From Flectonema sp. DT1601 (lineage: Eukaryota; Euglenozoa; Diplonemea; Diplonemida; Diplonemidae), in contig OZ025816.1 of assembly GCA_964019425.1 (NCBI GenBank), forward strand, positions 558,001 to 622,000: a stretch of 64,000 bases of DNA, in the 5' to 3' direction. Below, one piece after another: positions 22,073-33,218 of the stretch. The translations under genes were made by a program, and so were the position numbers. Within the stretch, counting starts at the first letter, position 1. Each line of letters begins with the position of its first letter. The notes below the pieces were generated by a model. That model ran no database searches and had not been told where the DNA came from. It worked only from the letters and a program-made list of their open reading frames with translations.

Positions 22073-22851
22073 GTTTTTTGGTTTTTAAGTTTCGGTCCGT
22101 TTTTTTTTGAAGAATCATCTCCTCCTGATCCTTCTTGTGAAAAAAAAAAAAAAAAAAAAAAAATAGAATTAAATTTAAAAAAAGACATGTTGAGCAGTCT
22201 GAACTGTCGGTCTGCTTATCCCCACTCCCTTCTTTTTCTGAATACCTAATACAGTTGTATTAAGGAAACATATATCGTGTGATCCTTCCTAGCTAAGAAC
22301 GGATTACGGTTTCGTGCAACGCATCCAAGCAAAATAGATAAATGTTTAAAGTTGCATTTGTGAAGCCTTTTTTGTTTTGCTTTAAGATGTTGAGGACTGA
22401 AAGCTGTGTAAGGAACTTCAGTGGTGCACGGTGTGCAGAGGGGAGAGTCATCAACTTCCAACAAGTGATTACCTTGTTATTTAATGCTTAGACTAAATCA
22501 AAAAGGAATCCGATCTACGTTAGTCACATTTATTTATTGTCGCCTTATTCTTTTCAAATTGTTCTCCTCCTTTTCGCTGATTATGATCTACTTATCGCGA
22601 CACCATGTCGAATATAATTCGCCCCACCCCCCGTCCCACCCTTCTTCCACACATCTGGAGATATTAGTAATTAGTTTGTTGAGTTGTTAATTGTTCTTTT
22701 AATTATTATTTCTTTCAAAGGATTTCAGAACACTGGGAAAAAAAAAAACAAAAAAAAAAAAAACAGAGCAGTCGTTAGCTTGCTTGTCAATTACTCAAAT
22801 CTTTGCTTTTGTTTCATTTGATTATTTCTTTTTCGTCAGTTTATTATATTC
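21404..22851. other. Spacer with long homopolymers
   Basis: Unique sequence broken by a poly-T of about 30 bases at 22037-22070 and a poly-A at 22140-22163. Small frames here translate homopolymer. A pyrimidine tract ending TTTTTCGTCAG (about 22829-22839) precedes the next gene and could be a splice acceptor in its leader. Confidence 0.55.
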
Positions 22852-22885
<34 letters not shown>

Positions 22886-22886
22886 A
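22852..22886 (+). repeat. (CAA)n microsatellite in the 5' leader
   Basis: About eleven CAA units end 11 bases before the ATG of the small acidic protein. Unstructured CAA leaders are known to permit efficient ribosome scanning; that role here is inference. Confidence 0.9.
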
Positions 22887-22896
22887 ACACTTTAAT

Positions 22897-23244
22897 ATGA
22901 CGACAGTTATCTCAACACCATCTTGGGTTCTAATTCCAGAAGAAATTGATGAGCCTCCAGCATGTGAACCATCTCAGCTAAAGATTGATGAGTGTCTTGA
23001 CGGACTAAAAGAAGAACTCATCCGAAACGAAGAGGAAAGATACTTGCAGGAGTTGGAGGAAGAAGAAGCATTTCTCGCTGGCATGGAAAGTGATGAAGAT
23101 GACAGCAGCGGTCCTCCATCTACCCCTTCAGATTCTGACGCAGAAGAAGAAGACAACGAGCCTCGCTCACAAGTACTTATTGAACATCTTCGCCCTGTGT
23201 TGTCAATTGCTGCTCAGTTCCAACAAGATCAAAATTTTGGATAA
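22897..23244 (+). CDS. Small acidic protein, unknown family
   Basis: Single exon, 115 residues. It starts MTTVISTPSWVLIPEEIDEP, continues with a Glu-rich predicted helix (KEELIRNEEERYLQELEEEE, residues about 34-53), an Asp/Ser/Glu low-complexity stretch (about 67-90) and a short hydrophobic end (VLIEHLRPVLSIAAQFQQDQ). No domain is recognised. The layout of short hydrophobic motifs flanking an acidic disordered core suits a small adaptor or translation/transcription regulator binding through its ends, but this is only inference. The coding call rests on a clean ATG, coherent composition distinct from the A/T-rich flanks, and a leader with a CAA repeat. Confidence 0.65.
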   Translation: MTTVISTPSWVLIPEEIDEPPACEPSQLKIDECLDGLKEELIRNEEERYLQELEEEEAFLAGMESDEDDSSGPPSTPSDSDAEEEDNEPRSQVLIEHLRPVLSIAAQFQQDQNFG

Positions 23245-23542
23245 ATAATATGGTTTCCTTCAGTCATTCTCTGGAATAACCTATGAGATTCTTATTGTTT
23301 GGAAGAAACCTTTAGTTGATAACAAAATACAATACCACTCTGTGTCTCTTGAATCTTCAAATATACTAATCTGATGTCGCGAAGCTTATTGTGTCTTCAT
23401 TTCACATATATTACTTCAGTCGGTTGTTGTTATTAAAATTTTGATGATATCCCGAACGTTTCAATTCGTTGCGGGGGCATCATCCTACAGCTATTTCATA
23501 ATTGTTCCTTTTCATCGGCATAAGCCTGTTATTAAAGTGAAT

Positions 23543-23581
<39 letters not shown>

Positions 23582-23904
23582 AGAAACCTTGTAAAATGAA
23601 AAATTTAAAAAAAATCGTAAACAACCAATCAAGCACCCGAAATCACTCTTTTACGTTCAATTTTAAGAACCTATAAAAGTATTGATTCTTTACCACTGAA
23701 GTGTGGACCTTCTTTCTGTGGTGTTTGTTAGCTTTGTTTTATTGTACCTTTTCCTCTACTTCGATTTTATTTTTTTACTTATCTCCAATTCTCTCTCACT
23801 CCACCCTCGGGTATGTTATTTTCGAAATATTTTTTTTGTACTCTTTGTTCCCCATCTGAACCCCACCACGAAAAAAAAAAAGAAGAAAAAATTAAATAAA
23901 ATAA
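23245..23904. other. Spacer left of the gene array
   Basis: Poly-T of about 30 bases at 23547-23577, otherwise unique. At about 23905 sequence homologous to the upstream region of the other array copies begins (CTACTGCAGTAATG), so this is the left border of the array. Confidence 0.6.
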
Positions 23905-23982
23905 AACAAGGCTACTGCAGTAATGATTTTGTTTATTTTTGAAAAAAAAAAAAAAGTATTTCTCCAGAAGACTATAATAGTA

Positions 23983-24011
23983 ATGATGATGATGATAATA
24001 ATAATAATAAT
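23983..24011 (+). repeat. (ATG/ATA)n microsatellite upstream of copy A
   Basis: Short TGA/TAA trinucleotide run. The same run sits at the same place before every copy whose 5' side is preserved, with very different lengths. Confidence 0.9.
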
Positions 24012-24063
24012 TTCTCCCCTTCATAAGATATTTAAGAAACAGTAAAAAAAGACTACGAAAAGT
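24012..24063 (+). promoter_or_regulatory. Conserved leader of the array gene
   Basis: TTTCTCCCCTTCATAAGATA, then TTTAAGAAACAG and an A-rich stretch to the ATG. The same 51-53 bases precede copies C (36291), E (45737), F (52039) and G (58325). A and C read TATTTAAGAAACAG; E, F and G read TATTAAAGAAAACAG. It lies between a fast-changing microsatellite and the start codon, yet is almost invariant. It may hold the core promoter or a splice acceptor. Confidence 0.45.
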
Positions 24064-27000
24064 ATGTCGACAATACGGTGCCTGACGGCGCTGTTTGCGA
24101 CGTCTATGATCACAGGAGGAATGGCGCAGTGTGATCAGTTTAATGGCGACTGGTTTGATACAGCCACTGAAGATGTGATGAAAATAACAGAAGCAGGGTG
24201 TACGCTGACTACTAAATATGGAACAGCAACCGTGAGCGGTAGTTCTGTTGTACCAAATGATGGACTTCTTTTTAATTTGAAGGCGACGGGGAAGTTTGAT
24301 GACCGTCTCGGAGTCGTCGAATGGAGTAATGGCGTCAAGTGGTCGAAGAGTATGACTCGCGAGGTTGAGAAAAGATTAACCACTTTGGAGTCAAGCGTAA
24401 GCACTTTGGAGTCAACGGTAACCACTTTGGGATCAGCTGTTCAAGTTCTTCAGCAGCAAATGGCCTCCCTCCTTAATTCTTCTTCTGTCCTTGGTCCTGT
24501 TACCACTCCGTTGGTTCCCGTTCCGGGACCTGCAAATACTTCGAATCCAACTTCAGTGTCTTCAGCGGAATTTGATGACCTACGAATTCAAATAGCTGCC
24601 ATCAACGCAACTATTGCGGCATTGAATTCAACGGGTCCACCAGGTGCACCAGGTTCACCGGGACGGGATGGTTTCTGTACCATCGAACCGAACGCAACGG
24701 ATGTGTACATTCCGGTAACTCGATTCGTGTATCGGAAGTCGACGAATGCCAACCGATGCACTTATAATGGGCGCACACCCGGTGCTGGGGACAGTATTTT
24801 CAAGGATTGCCGTTGGGCATCAAACATGTATGAACAACCGATGAGCGCCTACGTTGGAGACACACTCGTGTTTTGGAAAGGTTCTGGTAAGGACGCGGAC
24901 AATACTATTTATCAATTTGACGACGAGAAGGCGTTCGATGATTGTGACTTCGACCGCTCCAAGCTAATTGCTGGTATCCCCGATTTCCGTGTGTTAGCGG
25001 CTGCGGGTAAGAATTTCACGATGCAACTTACTGAAGCAAAGGTACTTTACTTTGGAGCTGATGTGCCGAATGCGAAAAACCTGCAAGCGAGAAAAGCAAG
25101 CTGCGTCGGTAGGTCAGTAAAGATTTCTGTGAACGTAATGAACGCAACAGAGGAAGTGATGACAACTTGTCCTGTTTATGACCCGTCAAAGTATGGAGTT
25201 AGTCAGGGTGGGCAGGTAGATTCTAAAAGTGTCGAACGTTTGAAGGGAGCTGTAGCGGCAATCGGTAGACAGCTGATTTCTTATGAGTTCCGTCTGCAAG
25301 AAAGAGTTCGTGAACAGGGTCAGTCCGGAATAACAGTTGTGAGATCGAGTCATCAAGGAACTGATTCATACCACGAGACGTCTTTTGCTGGATCAAGACT
25401 TTGTGGTATGCATAACCACGCTAACTCTCATCACACAATTGGTTTGGGTGAATTCGGAGCTGTTCTTAATGGAGTTCAATTTAGTACGAGACACAATGAT
25501 TATTCTTTATCGGAAGCCGATCACACCATCGCTCTTGAAGCATACACAAAAACTTGGCCTCCTCGTACTCGTTTGATGGAGTACCCTCCGGTGCCACCGG
25601 CGGTTTTAAACGCTGGAGATGTAACCGCGCAAAGCAACGAAATGCGCGAGTGGTTTCGCGCATGGCACACACAGAACACGACTCATAGGGATTACCGTCC
25701 GTACTTTAAACCGGTTCTTTGCTACTTGGAAGGTACGTGGGTTAATTCTCAGGAGAACATCGCAGAACCGTTTGCTTCAGAACGTCACCACATCGATGCC
25801 GACAGTTGGACGGATTTAAACTCAAAGATGAACTTCTACATCAACAGCGGTCAGAAGAGTTCTTCTGAAAACATTCCTTACCTACCAACAAGCTTCCGTG
25901 GTATGCACGAAAACAGTGCGGGTGAGACATTCGAACCGAAGATGGCACAGTGGTTTTACAGAATTGTGTGCAAGAAAATTGATATTGAAATACCAACAAC
26001 TCGATTTCGGGTCAAGAACGAACTCCACGTCCAGGTCGCTGGTTCGAGACCAATGACCAGAAAGCAATTGGCGAAGACCAGCAAAGCGTTGTTTGATCTC
26101 AATCCGACTTCGGAAGCTAACTACGACCCAAAGACCCCGTGGCCGAAGGGTAAAACGGACCACGAGTTCATCGACGAGCTAATGGAACAGGTTAGTGGAT
26201 TTGATGGACCAAACCAGGGCAACTTTCCAGACGAATCATTCGGTCCTCGCTGTACTATTTGGACTGGCGGGCAGACACTCAACACTGCCAAGTACTCTCG
26301 TTACTATTCTCACAGCAAGAAGGACGCCATGGGTCGTTCCGGGAAGAAGCGTGGGTTTAATGATTTGATGTTCGCGGCGCAAACAACGAATAAGAGGGTC
26401 AGCCCGATGTCGGTGTGCGTGCAAATTGCGAGTGAAGACCAAACCGATCCAGGTGATGCTATCAGAGAACAAGAATGTAAAGCACTTAAAAAAGAAGAGT
26501 GCGAAAATCGCCCCCATTGGAGTGCCAGTGAGCTATTGAACAACGCAAGCTCGGCAAAATGTGTGGTGAGTTCGAAGTCATGTGTTTACAAGAAGTGTTG
26601 GGAACAGCGTTGGACCTATGCCATCCCGTTGGAAATCGTATACCAAACACCTCTAACGGAATGGAATCCGTACGACATTCCTTACTACCCGAAAGGCCAT
26701 CCTGAGTCTTCGCAAGTAGCAGGAGGCGGTCGTAATGGTAAGAATACTAGTCCTTTTAAGGGAAGTAACCAGGGGTACTTCTTTAGAACTCCTGATACTT
26801 TTTTTAAAGATCCCACGAATACCGATCCTGCAGACACGTCTGGTGGAACCACATTCGCCGAAGACCGTAATGGTGTCACAAGAGCAGTCCGTGCATCTGG
26901 ACATTGGATAATCTTCCCTGAACTTCAAGGGATCGGTAAGATCAGACAACGGTATCCAATATTCCCTGTTCATGAACACGGCTCAACAATTTGGAAGGAA

Positions 27001-28710
27001 ACCAAAGCCATTGAAGAGCTCATTATGGGTCGTGACGGTAAGCAAGAAATCAAAGACATCATCGCAGAAACCCGTGCTGAAGCCTACGGCACGGAATTAA
27101 AACTCCTCGACGGCGGTGGTCACATTCATCAAATTCACATCAGCCCTGCCGAGGTTCAAAAGTTGGAGGCGGGAACCATCACGGAAATATCAAAGAGTTC
27201 CAGTGAAGCAAACGGACACACTCACCGAGTTAACGTATGTTGTTGCCCCCTTTTCTTTATTCTTATGTAGAATGTGAATGTGTTTCTCCCTTTTCGCATC
27301 GTATTAAATTGGGGGGGGGGGCAGCCAAATTATGAAAACTACCCTCCCAAAAAATGGGGATTGCGATCTAAAGAAACAGTTCTTCGGCACTTTAGAACAA
27401 GTCTTTGAAAAATCTCTACGGTCGGGTGACAGTACTTTCATTGTTTTTATTTTTGTGCAAAGACCTGCAGTATTCTTCCTAGATAGATCCTTTCGTATCG
27501 TATTAAATCCTCCCCCTACACACTTTGCCTAGGTCTGGGCAGGAACGGGAGATTGTGCGTGCTATCCACCATAGAAGTGGACAAGTTTAATGCACTTCCC
27601 AAGGGACAAAATTTAGCAAAAAAACGGTGGTTAGTCCGCGTGGTGTCCCCCTATCCTATATAGCCCAAGGGACAAGTTATATAGCAAAAGAGACAAGCAT
27701 AGTGCACTATATAGGGAGTGCCGCGGGGGGACTCCACTACGGAAATCGAGAGTCGTGACTGTACAGGTATAAGCGCACTTTCCCCTTTCCCCTTATTTTT
27801 GGTCGTAGTATAGTTGGTTAGAGGTTGTCAGTGGCAATCGCGGCGATAGGGTAGAGCGTTTAGGTCGCCAATTTAGAGAGAGCCAATTTGAATGGTCTCC
27901 AGGCAGATGGGTGAGCTTGTCCTTCCTAGGCTGCTATCACCGAGCGGACCGCTGAAGACTCGAGTAGTCAAGGAAAGCCTTACGTCGGGTTCGTCCACTG
28001 TTAACCTTTGGTTTCATTTTATTTTTTTCACATTGATTTTAATTTACAGCTGTTTTTCACTGTTACGGTAGCGTAGGCAAGAGGTGCTCAACTACGTTCA
28101 CGTGGCCTCCACCAAAGAAACCAGGCAATGTTCAACGCCTTCTGTTTCATGGTGACAGTATTTTTATTTTTTTGTGCAAAGACCTGCAGTATTCTTCCCA
28201 GATAAATCTTTTCGTATCGTATCAAAGTTCTCCCTGTGTGAATTATGAGGATGTTTATGCTCGCCTCTTTTTTAATTTTGGAGCGGCATGATCGAAGACA
28301 ATCTTTCTTTTCCCTCTTTTATTTCCAATCCCGTCGCCCCGTCGCCCCGTATTCGGGTTTGCCAGTTTCAAGTTGCTTTCCATTTTATATAAATTATCAA
28401 ATTACCCCACACAGCGACGTTCATTTTGTCGTCAAAAAGAAAAAAAAACCATCACCCGTCGATTTCTAGCTTTTCACCAGACTTCTAATTTATAAATAAT
28501 TATCTCAAAAAAAAACCAAAACAGCTCCTCTACGACAGGACCAAGAGTCACGGAGATGAATGGTCGTTGGATTGGTGTTCACAGTCATCTAATCCGTGTC
28601 CTAAGAGTATTATAAGTGCTGGTAACTGTGGTGTTGATAAAAGAGGTATCTCCTGTTGTGCTGATGGAACCTGTCCTGATGGTCATCCTGGTGTTGAGGT
28701 CTTGATTTAG
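24064..28710 (+). CDS. Array copy A: secreted coiled-coil/collagen-like/cupredoxin-like protein
   Basis: Exon 1 is 24064-27234 (1,057 codons) and exon 2 is 28525-28710, with a 1,290-bp phase-0 GTATGT...AACAG intron; total 1,118 residues. Residues 1-22 are a signal peptide. Residues 23-95 form a small domain ending [11 protein letters not shown]. Residues 96-137 are a heptad coiled coil ([17 protein letters not shown]). Residues 191-203 are collagen-like ([13 protein letters not shown]). Residues about 213-360 resemble a phytocyanin-type cupredoxin ([14 protein letters not shown], then YFGAD...[12 protein letters not shown]), but the copper-binding His are absent. His clusters occur at 449-457, 1020-1025 (GHIHQIH) and 1051-1055 (GHTHR). 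Exon 2 adds a tail with seven Cys ([11 protein letters not shown]...SCCADGTC). About nine N-glycosylation sequons are present. Role unknown; probably a trimeric extracellular or matrix protein. Without splicing the frame would end falsely 11 codons into the intron. Confidence 0.85.
27235..28524 (+). other. Intron of copy A with an internal duplication
   Basis: Contains two diverged direct copies of a segment of about 75 bp with the core TGCAAAGACCTGCAGTATTC (27426-27508 and 28152-28224). The block 27653-28229 is missing from copies B and C. It holds an internal GATTTTAATTTACAG acceptor-like site near 28049, which I do not treat as an exon border because B and C lack it. Relative to the other copies, A has lost about 95 bp at a G-run (27311). 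Confidence 0.6.
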
Positions 28711-28719
28711 AGAGAGACC

Positions 28720-28757
<38 letters not shown>

Positions 28758-30134
28758 GAGAGTATGTTTTTTTATTCTTATTTTTCCCCACTTTCTTTTT
28801 CTGATTTTCTTTTAGTCATGGAAAGCGTAAAAACAACAACTAAAACAGTTAGTCCCACCCCCACCGTTGTCGTCGTGTGTGCGCAGCGACTTACTTCCAT
28901 AATTTGAATTTCGTCTTCCGCTCGGTTCCGAAATACCATGGGAACTATTTAGTGAGGCGCCTTGTTCAGAAGTTCAATGTTCCCAGTAATGCAGTTTTCC
29001 AACTTTACGCCGGTAGCGGCTTCAAACACTGAGACTCTCTCGTCATTTCATTAAAATTGGAAAGCAATAACTACCGCCATTTCCTTGGTGGTTGTCCTTG
29101 GTCACCTGTCAGCTTTGTAAAAGTGCGACTGTGATTCAAAATCCCGTTTTCGTGTTGTGCGTGGAAAGAGGGATCTTTAAAACAGGAAGAATGTTATTTT
29201 TTTTTTAATTATTCCAGTCCAACGTATTTATTTCTTTTCTCCCCTCTCATTACAATTAAACCTTTATCTTTGTTTTGTTTTCTTTTTTTTGAGTGACACA
29301 AACAAAGTGATCCTCGAGAGAATAGAACTACGGGAAACACAGGAAACACCTTTGTTTCAGGTGATTCAGTCAATCTGATATTATTGTTGTGCCTGTTGTT
29401 CCCACCTTTCTTTCTTTATAACCTTTTGTGTGACTAAAACTCTAAAATGCTTCTCTGCATTTGGAATGCTCTCTCCCTGTGGCGGTAGCTGTTGTGTTGA
29501 TTTTTTGAAGTTAGTGGGTGGGTGGTAACGCTTCCTTCTTGCTCCTGACACCCTCTATATTTCCTCTCTGAAATTCTAAAAAAGGATTATTTTTCTTTGC
29601 ACCACGAGATTAATCTTTCCTTCTCCAACTCGCAACCTCGGTGACTTTGGAAGCTCAAGATGTTCAACTGTCCTTGGGGAAAGGAAAGGTTGCACACATA
29701 CATCGCAGAGCTGACCCTAAGTTCACTTTCGTTCAGGAGAAGGCGGTTTTTTTTTTCACAGATATTCTGACCATTCCCGTTCTTACTTCGGTCTGTTTGC
29801 TCTGATTGTTCATTGCAGTTCTTAGCTTCGTTTCATCAAACAGGAAAACAACAATCTGAACTTCTTTTGTCCGTTGATTATAATTAGGTGTAAGTTGCAA
29901 TGATTATAATTAGTTGCATTTCCTCTCAAGTCTAATTTCTTATTGTATTCCGCAAGAAAACAGAAAAAAGGAATCGGCAAACTTCGCTTCTTACTTTCTT
30001 GCTCACTCTTTTATTTTGTTTGTACGCAATCGGTACAAAATCCTAATTAAGGAATAAGTTAGTTACGCTGCCACAATTCTACCGAACAATCTGCGGGTTT
30101 GCGGGTTTAAACCCAAGGGACCGCTTGGATCAGA
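28711..30134. other. A-B spacer, array 3' flank then unrelated filler
   Basis: A GA microsatellite (28708-28755) follows the stop codon. Sequence to about 29869 is the common 3' flank of the array. After a short gap, 29930-29955 again matches the flank. From about 29960 the sequence is unrelated to the array. No gene. Confidence 0.6.
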
Positions 30135-30443
30135 CCGTCGTAGTCCACTACTGTAAAAACGATGCCGTCTCAGGATCGAGAGATGACTTTTGGCTCTCAC
30201 GGCACTAACCCCTGAAACGAGAAATCAAAGATTATGGGTTCAGGGGGGAGTACATTCGCAAGGCTGAAACTTAAAGGAATTGATGGAATGACACCACCAG
30301 GCGTGGAGTATGCGGCTTAATTTGACTCAACACGGGAGGTCAGGACAATAAAAGGATTGACAGATTGAGAGCTCTTTCTCGATCCATTGTGTGGTGGTGC
30401 ATGGCCGCTCCTGGTTAGTGGAGTGATTTGTCTTTGGAATGAT
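30135..30443 (+). pseudogene. Fragment of nuclear 18S rRNA gene, diverged
   Basis: Sense-strand match to the central/3' part of eukaryotic 18S rRNA. Recognisable blocks are GATCAGACCGTCGTAGTCCA, GGGGGGAGTACATTCGCAAG, GCTGAAACTTAAAGGAATTG, CGGCTTAATTTGACTCAACA, AGGATTGACAGATTGAGAGC and GTGGTGGTGCATGGCCGCTC. Differences at normally invariant places (GATGGAATGACACCACC for GACGGAAGGGCACCACC) and a deletion after ACACGGG show it is not functional. It is about 310 bp and ends exactly where copy B begins. Confidence 0.9.
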
Positions 30444-33167
30444 TTATCGGAAGCCGATCACACCATCGCTCTTGAAGCATACACAAAAACTTGGCCTCCT
30501 CGTACTCGTTTGATGGAGTACCCTCCGGTGCCACCGGCGGTTTTAAACGCTGGAGATGTAACCGCGCAAAGCAACGAAATGCGCGAGTGGTTTCGCGCAT
30601 GGCACACACAGAACACGACTCATAGGGATTACCGTCCGTACTTTAAACCGGTTCTTTGCTACTTGGAAGGTACGTGGGTTAATTCTCAGGAGAACATCGC
30701 AGAACCGTTTGCTTCAGAACGTCACCACATCGATGCCGACAGTTGGACGGATTTAAACGCAAAGATGAACTTCTACATCAACAGCGGTCAGAAGAGTTCT
30801 TCTGAAAACATTCCTTACCTACCAACAAGCTTCCGTGGTATGCACGAAAACAGTGCGGGTGAGACATTCGAACCGAAGATGGCACAGTGGTTTTACAGAA
30901 TTGTGTGCAAGAAAATTGATATTGAAATACCAACAACTCGATTTCGGGTCAAGAACGAACTCCACGTCCAGGTCGCTGGTTCGAGACCAATGACCAGAAA
31001 GCAATTGGCGAAGACCAGCAAAGCGTTGTTTGATCTCAATCCGACTTCGGAAGCTAACTACGACCCAAAGACCCCGTGGCCGAAGGGTAAAACGGACCAC
31101 GAGTTCATCGACGAGCTAATGGAACAGGTTAGTGGATTTGATGGACCAAACCAGGGCAACTTTCCAGACGAATCATTCGGTCCTCGCTGTACTATTTGGA
31201 CTGGCGGGCAGACACTCAACACTGCCAAGTACTCTCGTTACTATTCTCACAGCAAGAAGGACGCCATGGGTCGTTCCGGGAAGAAGCGTGGGTTTAATGA
31301 TTTGATGTTCGCGGCGCAAACAACGAATAAGAGGGTCAGCCCGATGTCGGTGTGCGTGCAAATTGCGAGTGAAGACCAAACCGATCCAGGTGATGCTATC
31401 AGAGAACAAGAATGTAAAGCACTTAAAAAAGAAGAGTGCGAAAATCGCCCCCATTGGAGTGCCAGTGAGCTATTGAACAACGCAAGCTCGGCAAAATGTG
31501 TGGCGAATTCGAAGTCATGTGTTTACAAGAAGTGTTGGGAACAGCGTTGGACCTATGCCATCCCGTTGGAAATCGTATACCAAACACCTCTAACGGAATG
31601 GAATCCGTACGACATTCCTTACTACCAGAAAAGCGAACCTGAGTCTGCGCAAGTAGCAGGAGGCGGTCGTAATGGTAAGACAAATAGTCCTTTTAAGGGA
31701 AGTAACCAGGCGAACTTCTTTAGAACTCCTGATACTTTTTTTAAAGATCCCACGAATACCGATCCTGCAGACACGTCTGGTGGAACCACATTCGTTGAAG
31801 ACCGTAATGGTGTCACAAGAGCAGTCCGTGCATCTGGACATTGGATAATCTTCCCTGAACTTAAAGGGATCGGTAAGATCAGACAACGGTATCCAATATT
31901 CCCTGTTCATGAACACGGCTCAACAATTTGGAAGGAGACCAAAGCCATTGAAGAGCTCATTATGGGTCGTGACAGTAAGCAAGAAATCAAAGACATCATC
32001 GCAGAAACCCGTGCTGAAGCCTACGGCACGGAATTAAAACTCCTCGACGGCGGTGGTCACATTCATCAAATTCACATCAGCCCTGCCGAGGTTCAAAAGT
32101 TGGAGGCGGGAACCATCACGGAAATATTAAAGAGTTCCAGTGAAGCAAACGGACACACTCACCGAGTTAACGTATGTTGTTGCCCCCTTTTCTTTATTCT
32201 TATGTAGAATGTGAATGTGTTTCTCCCTTTTCGCATCGTATTAAATCGGGGGGTGGGGTGGGGTGGGAGGGGGGGTTCGGTACATACATCGGTTTTACGG
32301 AGATTTTGGGCACTTCCGAATTTGTTTTCGGAGAACAAAGTCTTTTGGGGGGGGGGCAGCCAAATTATGAAAACTACCCTCCCAAAAAATGGGGATTGCG
32401 ATCTAAAGAAACAGTTCTTCGGCACTTTAGAACAAGTCTTTGAAAAATCTCTACGGTCCGGTGACAGTACTTTCATTGTTTTTATTTTTGTGCAAAGACC
32501 TGCAGTATTCTTCCTAGATAGATCCTTTCGTATCGTATTAAATCCTCCCCCTACACACTTTGCCTAGGTCTGGGCAGGAACGGGAGATTGTGCGTGCTAT
32601 CCACCATAGAAGTGGACAAGTTTAATGCACTTCCCAAGGGACAAAATTTAGCAAAAAAACGGCGGCTAGTCCGCGTGGTGTCCCCCTCTCCCTGTGCGAA
32701 TTATGAGGATGTTTATGCTCGCCTCTTTTTTAATTTTGGAGCGGCATGATCGAAGACAATCTTTCTTTTCCCTCTTTTATTTCCAATCCCGTCGCCCCGT
32801 CGCCCCGTATTCGGGTTTGCCAGTTTCAAGTTGCTTTCCATTTTATATAAATTATCAAATTACCCCACACAGCGACGTTCATTTTGTCGTCAAAAAGAAA
32901 AAAAAACCATCACCCGTCGATTTCTAGCTTTTCACCAGACTTCTAATTTATAAATAATTATCTCAAAAAAAAACCAAAACAGCTCCTCTACGACAGGACC
33001 AAGAGTCACGGAGATGAATGGTCGTTGGATTGGTGTTCACAGTCATCTAATTCGTGTCCTAAGAGTATTATAAGTGCTGGTAACTGTGGTGTTGATAAAA
33101 GAGGTATCTCCTGTTGTGCTGATGGAACCTGTCCTGATGGTCATCCTGGTGTTGAGGTATTGATTTA

Positions 33168-33168
<1 letters not shown>
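30444..33168 (+). pseudogene. Array copy B, 5'-truncated
   Basis: Homology to the array gene starts at residue 481 (SEADHT) directly after the rRNA fragment and runs through exon 1 to 32171. An 811-bp intron follows, then exon 2 (32983-33168). The first 480 residues, including signal peptide, coiled coil, collagen-like stretch and cupredoxin-like domain, are gone. The open frame extends leftward into the rRNA fragment without an ATG, so no normal start exists. The remaining coding sequence is intact. It belongs with copy C by shared variants ([28 protein letters not shown]) and by its short intron. It is either a recent pseudogene or a donor for gene conversion. Confidence 0.8.

Positions 33169-33218
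<50 letters not shown>

Noticed and set aside
22000-22249. Phe- and Lys-rich frames
   Set aside because: They consist of poly-T and poly-A runs.
25882-26163. Minus-strand frames inside the array gene
   Set aside because: They lie opposite well-supported coding sequence and vary with it, as overlapping shadows do.
27801-27998. tRNA-derived SINE in the array intron
   Set aside because: TAGTATAGTTGGTTAG resembles an A box and GGGTTCGTCC a B box, but they are about 170 bases apart and no cloverleaf can be drawn.
28049-28140. Extra exon after TTTAATTTACAG in the long introns
   Set aside because: Copies B and C lack the whole block, the sequence soon meets stops, and direct joining of exon 1 to the Cys-rich exon keeps frame in all copies.
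30387-30443. Separate N-terminus for copy B (MCGGAW-like reading)
   Set aside because: It is 18S rRNA sequence read in frame and does not begin with ATG.
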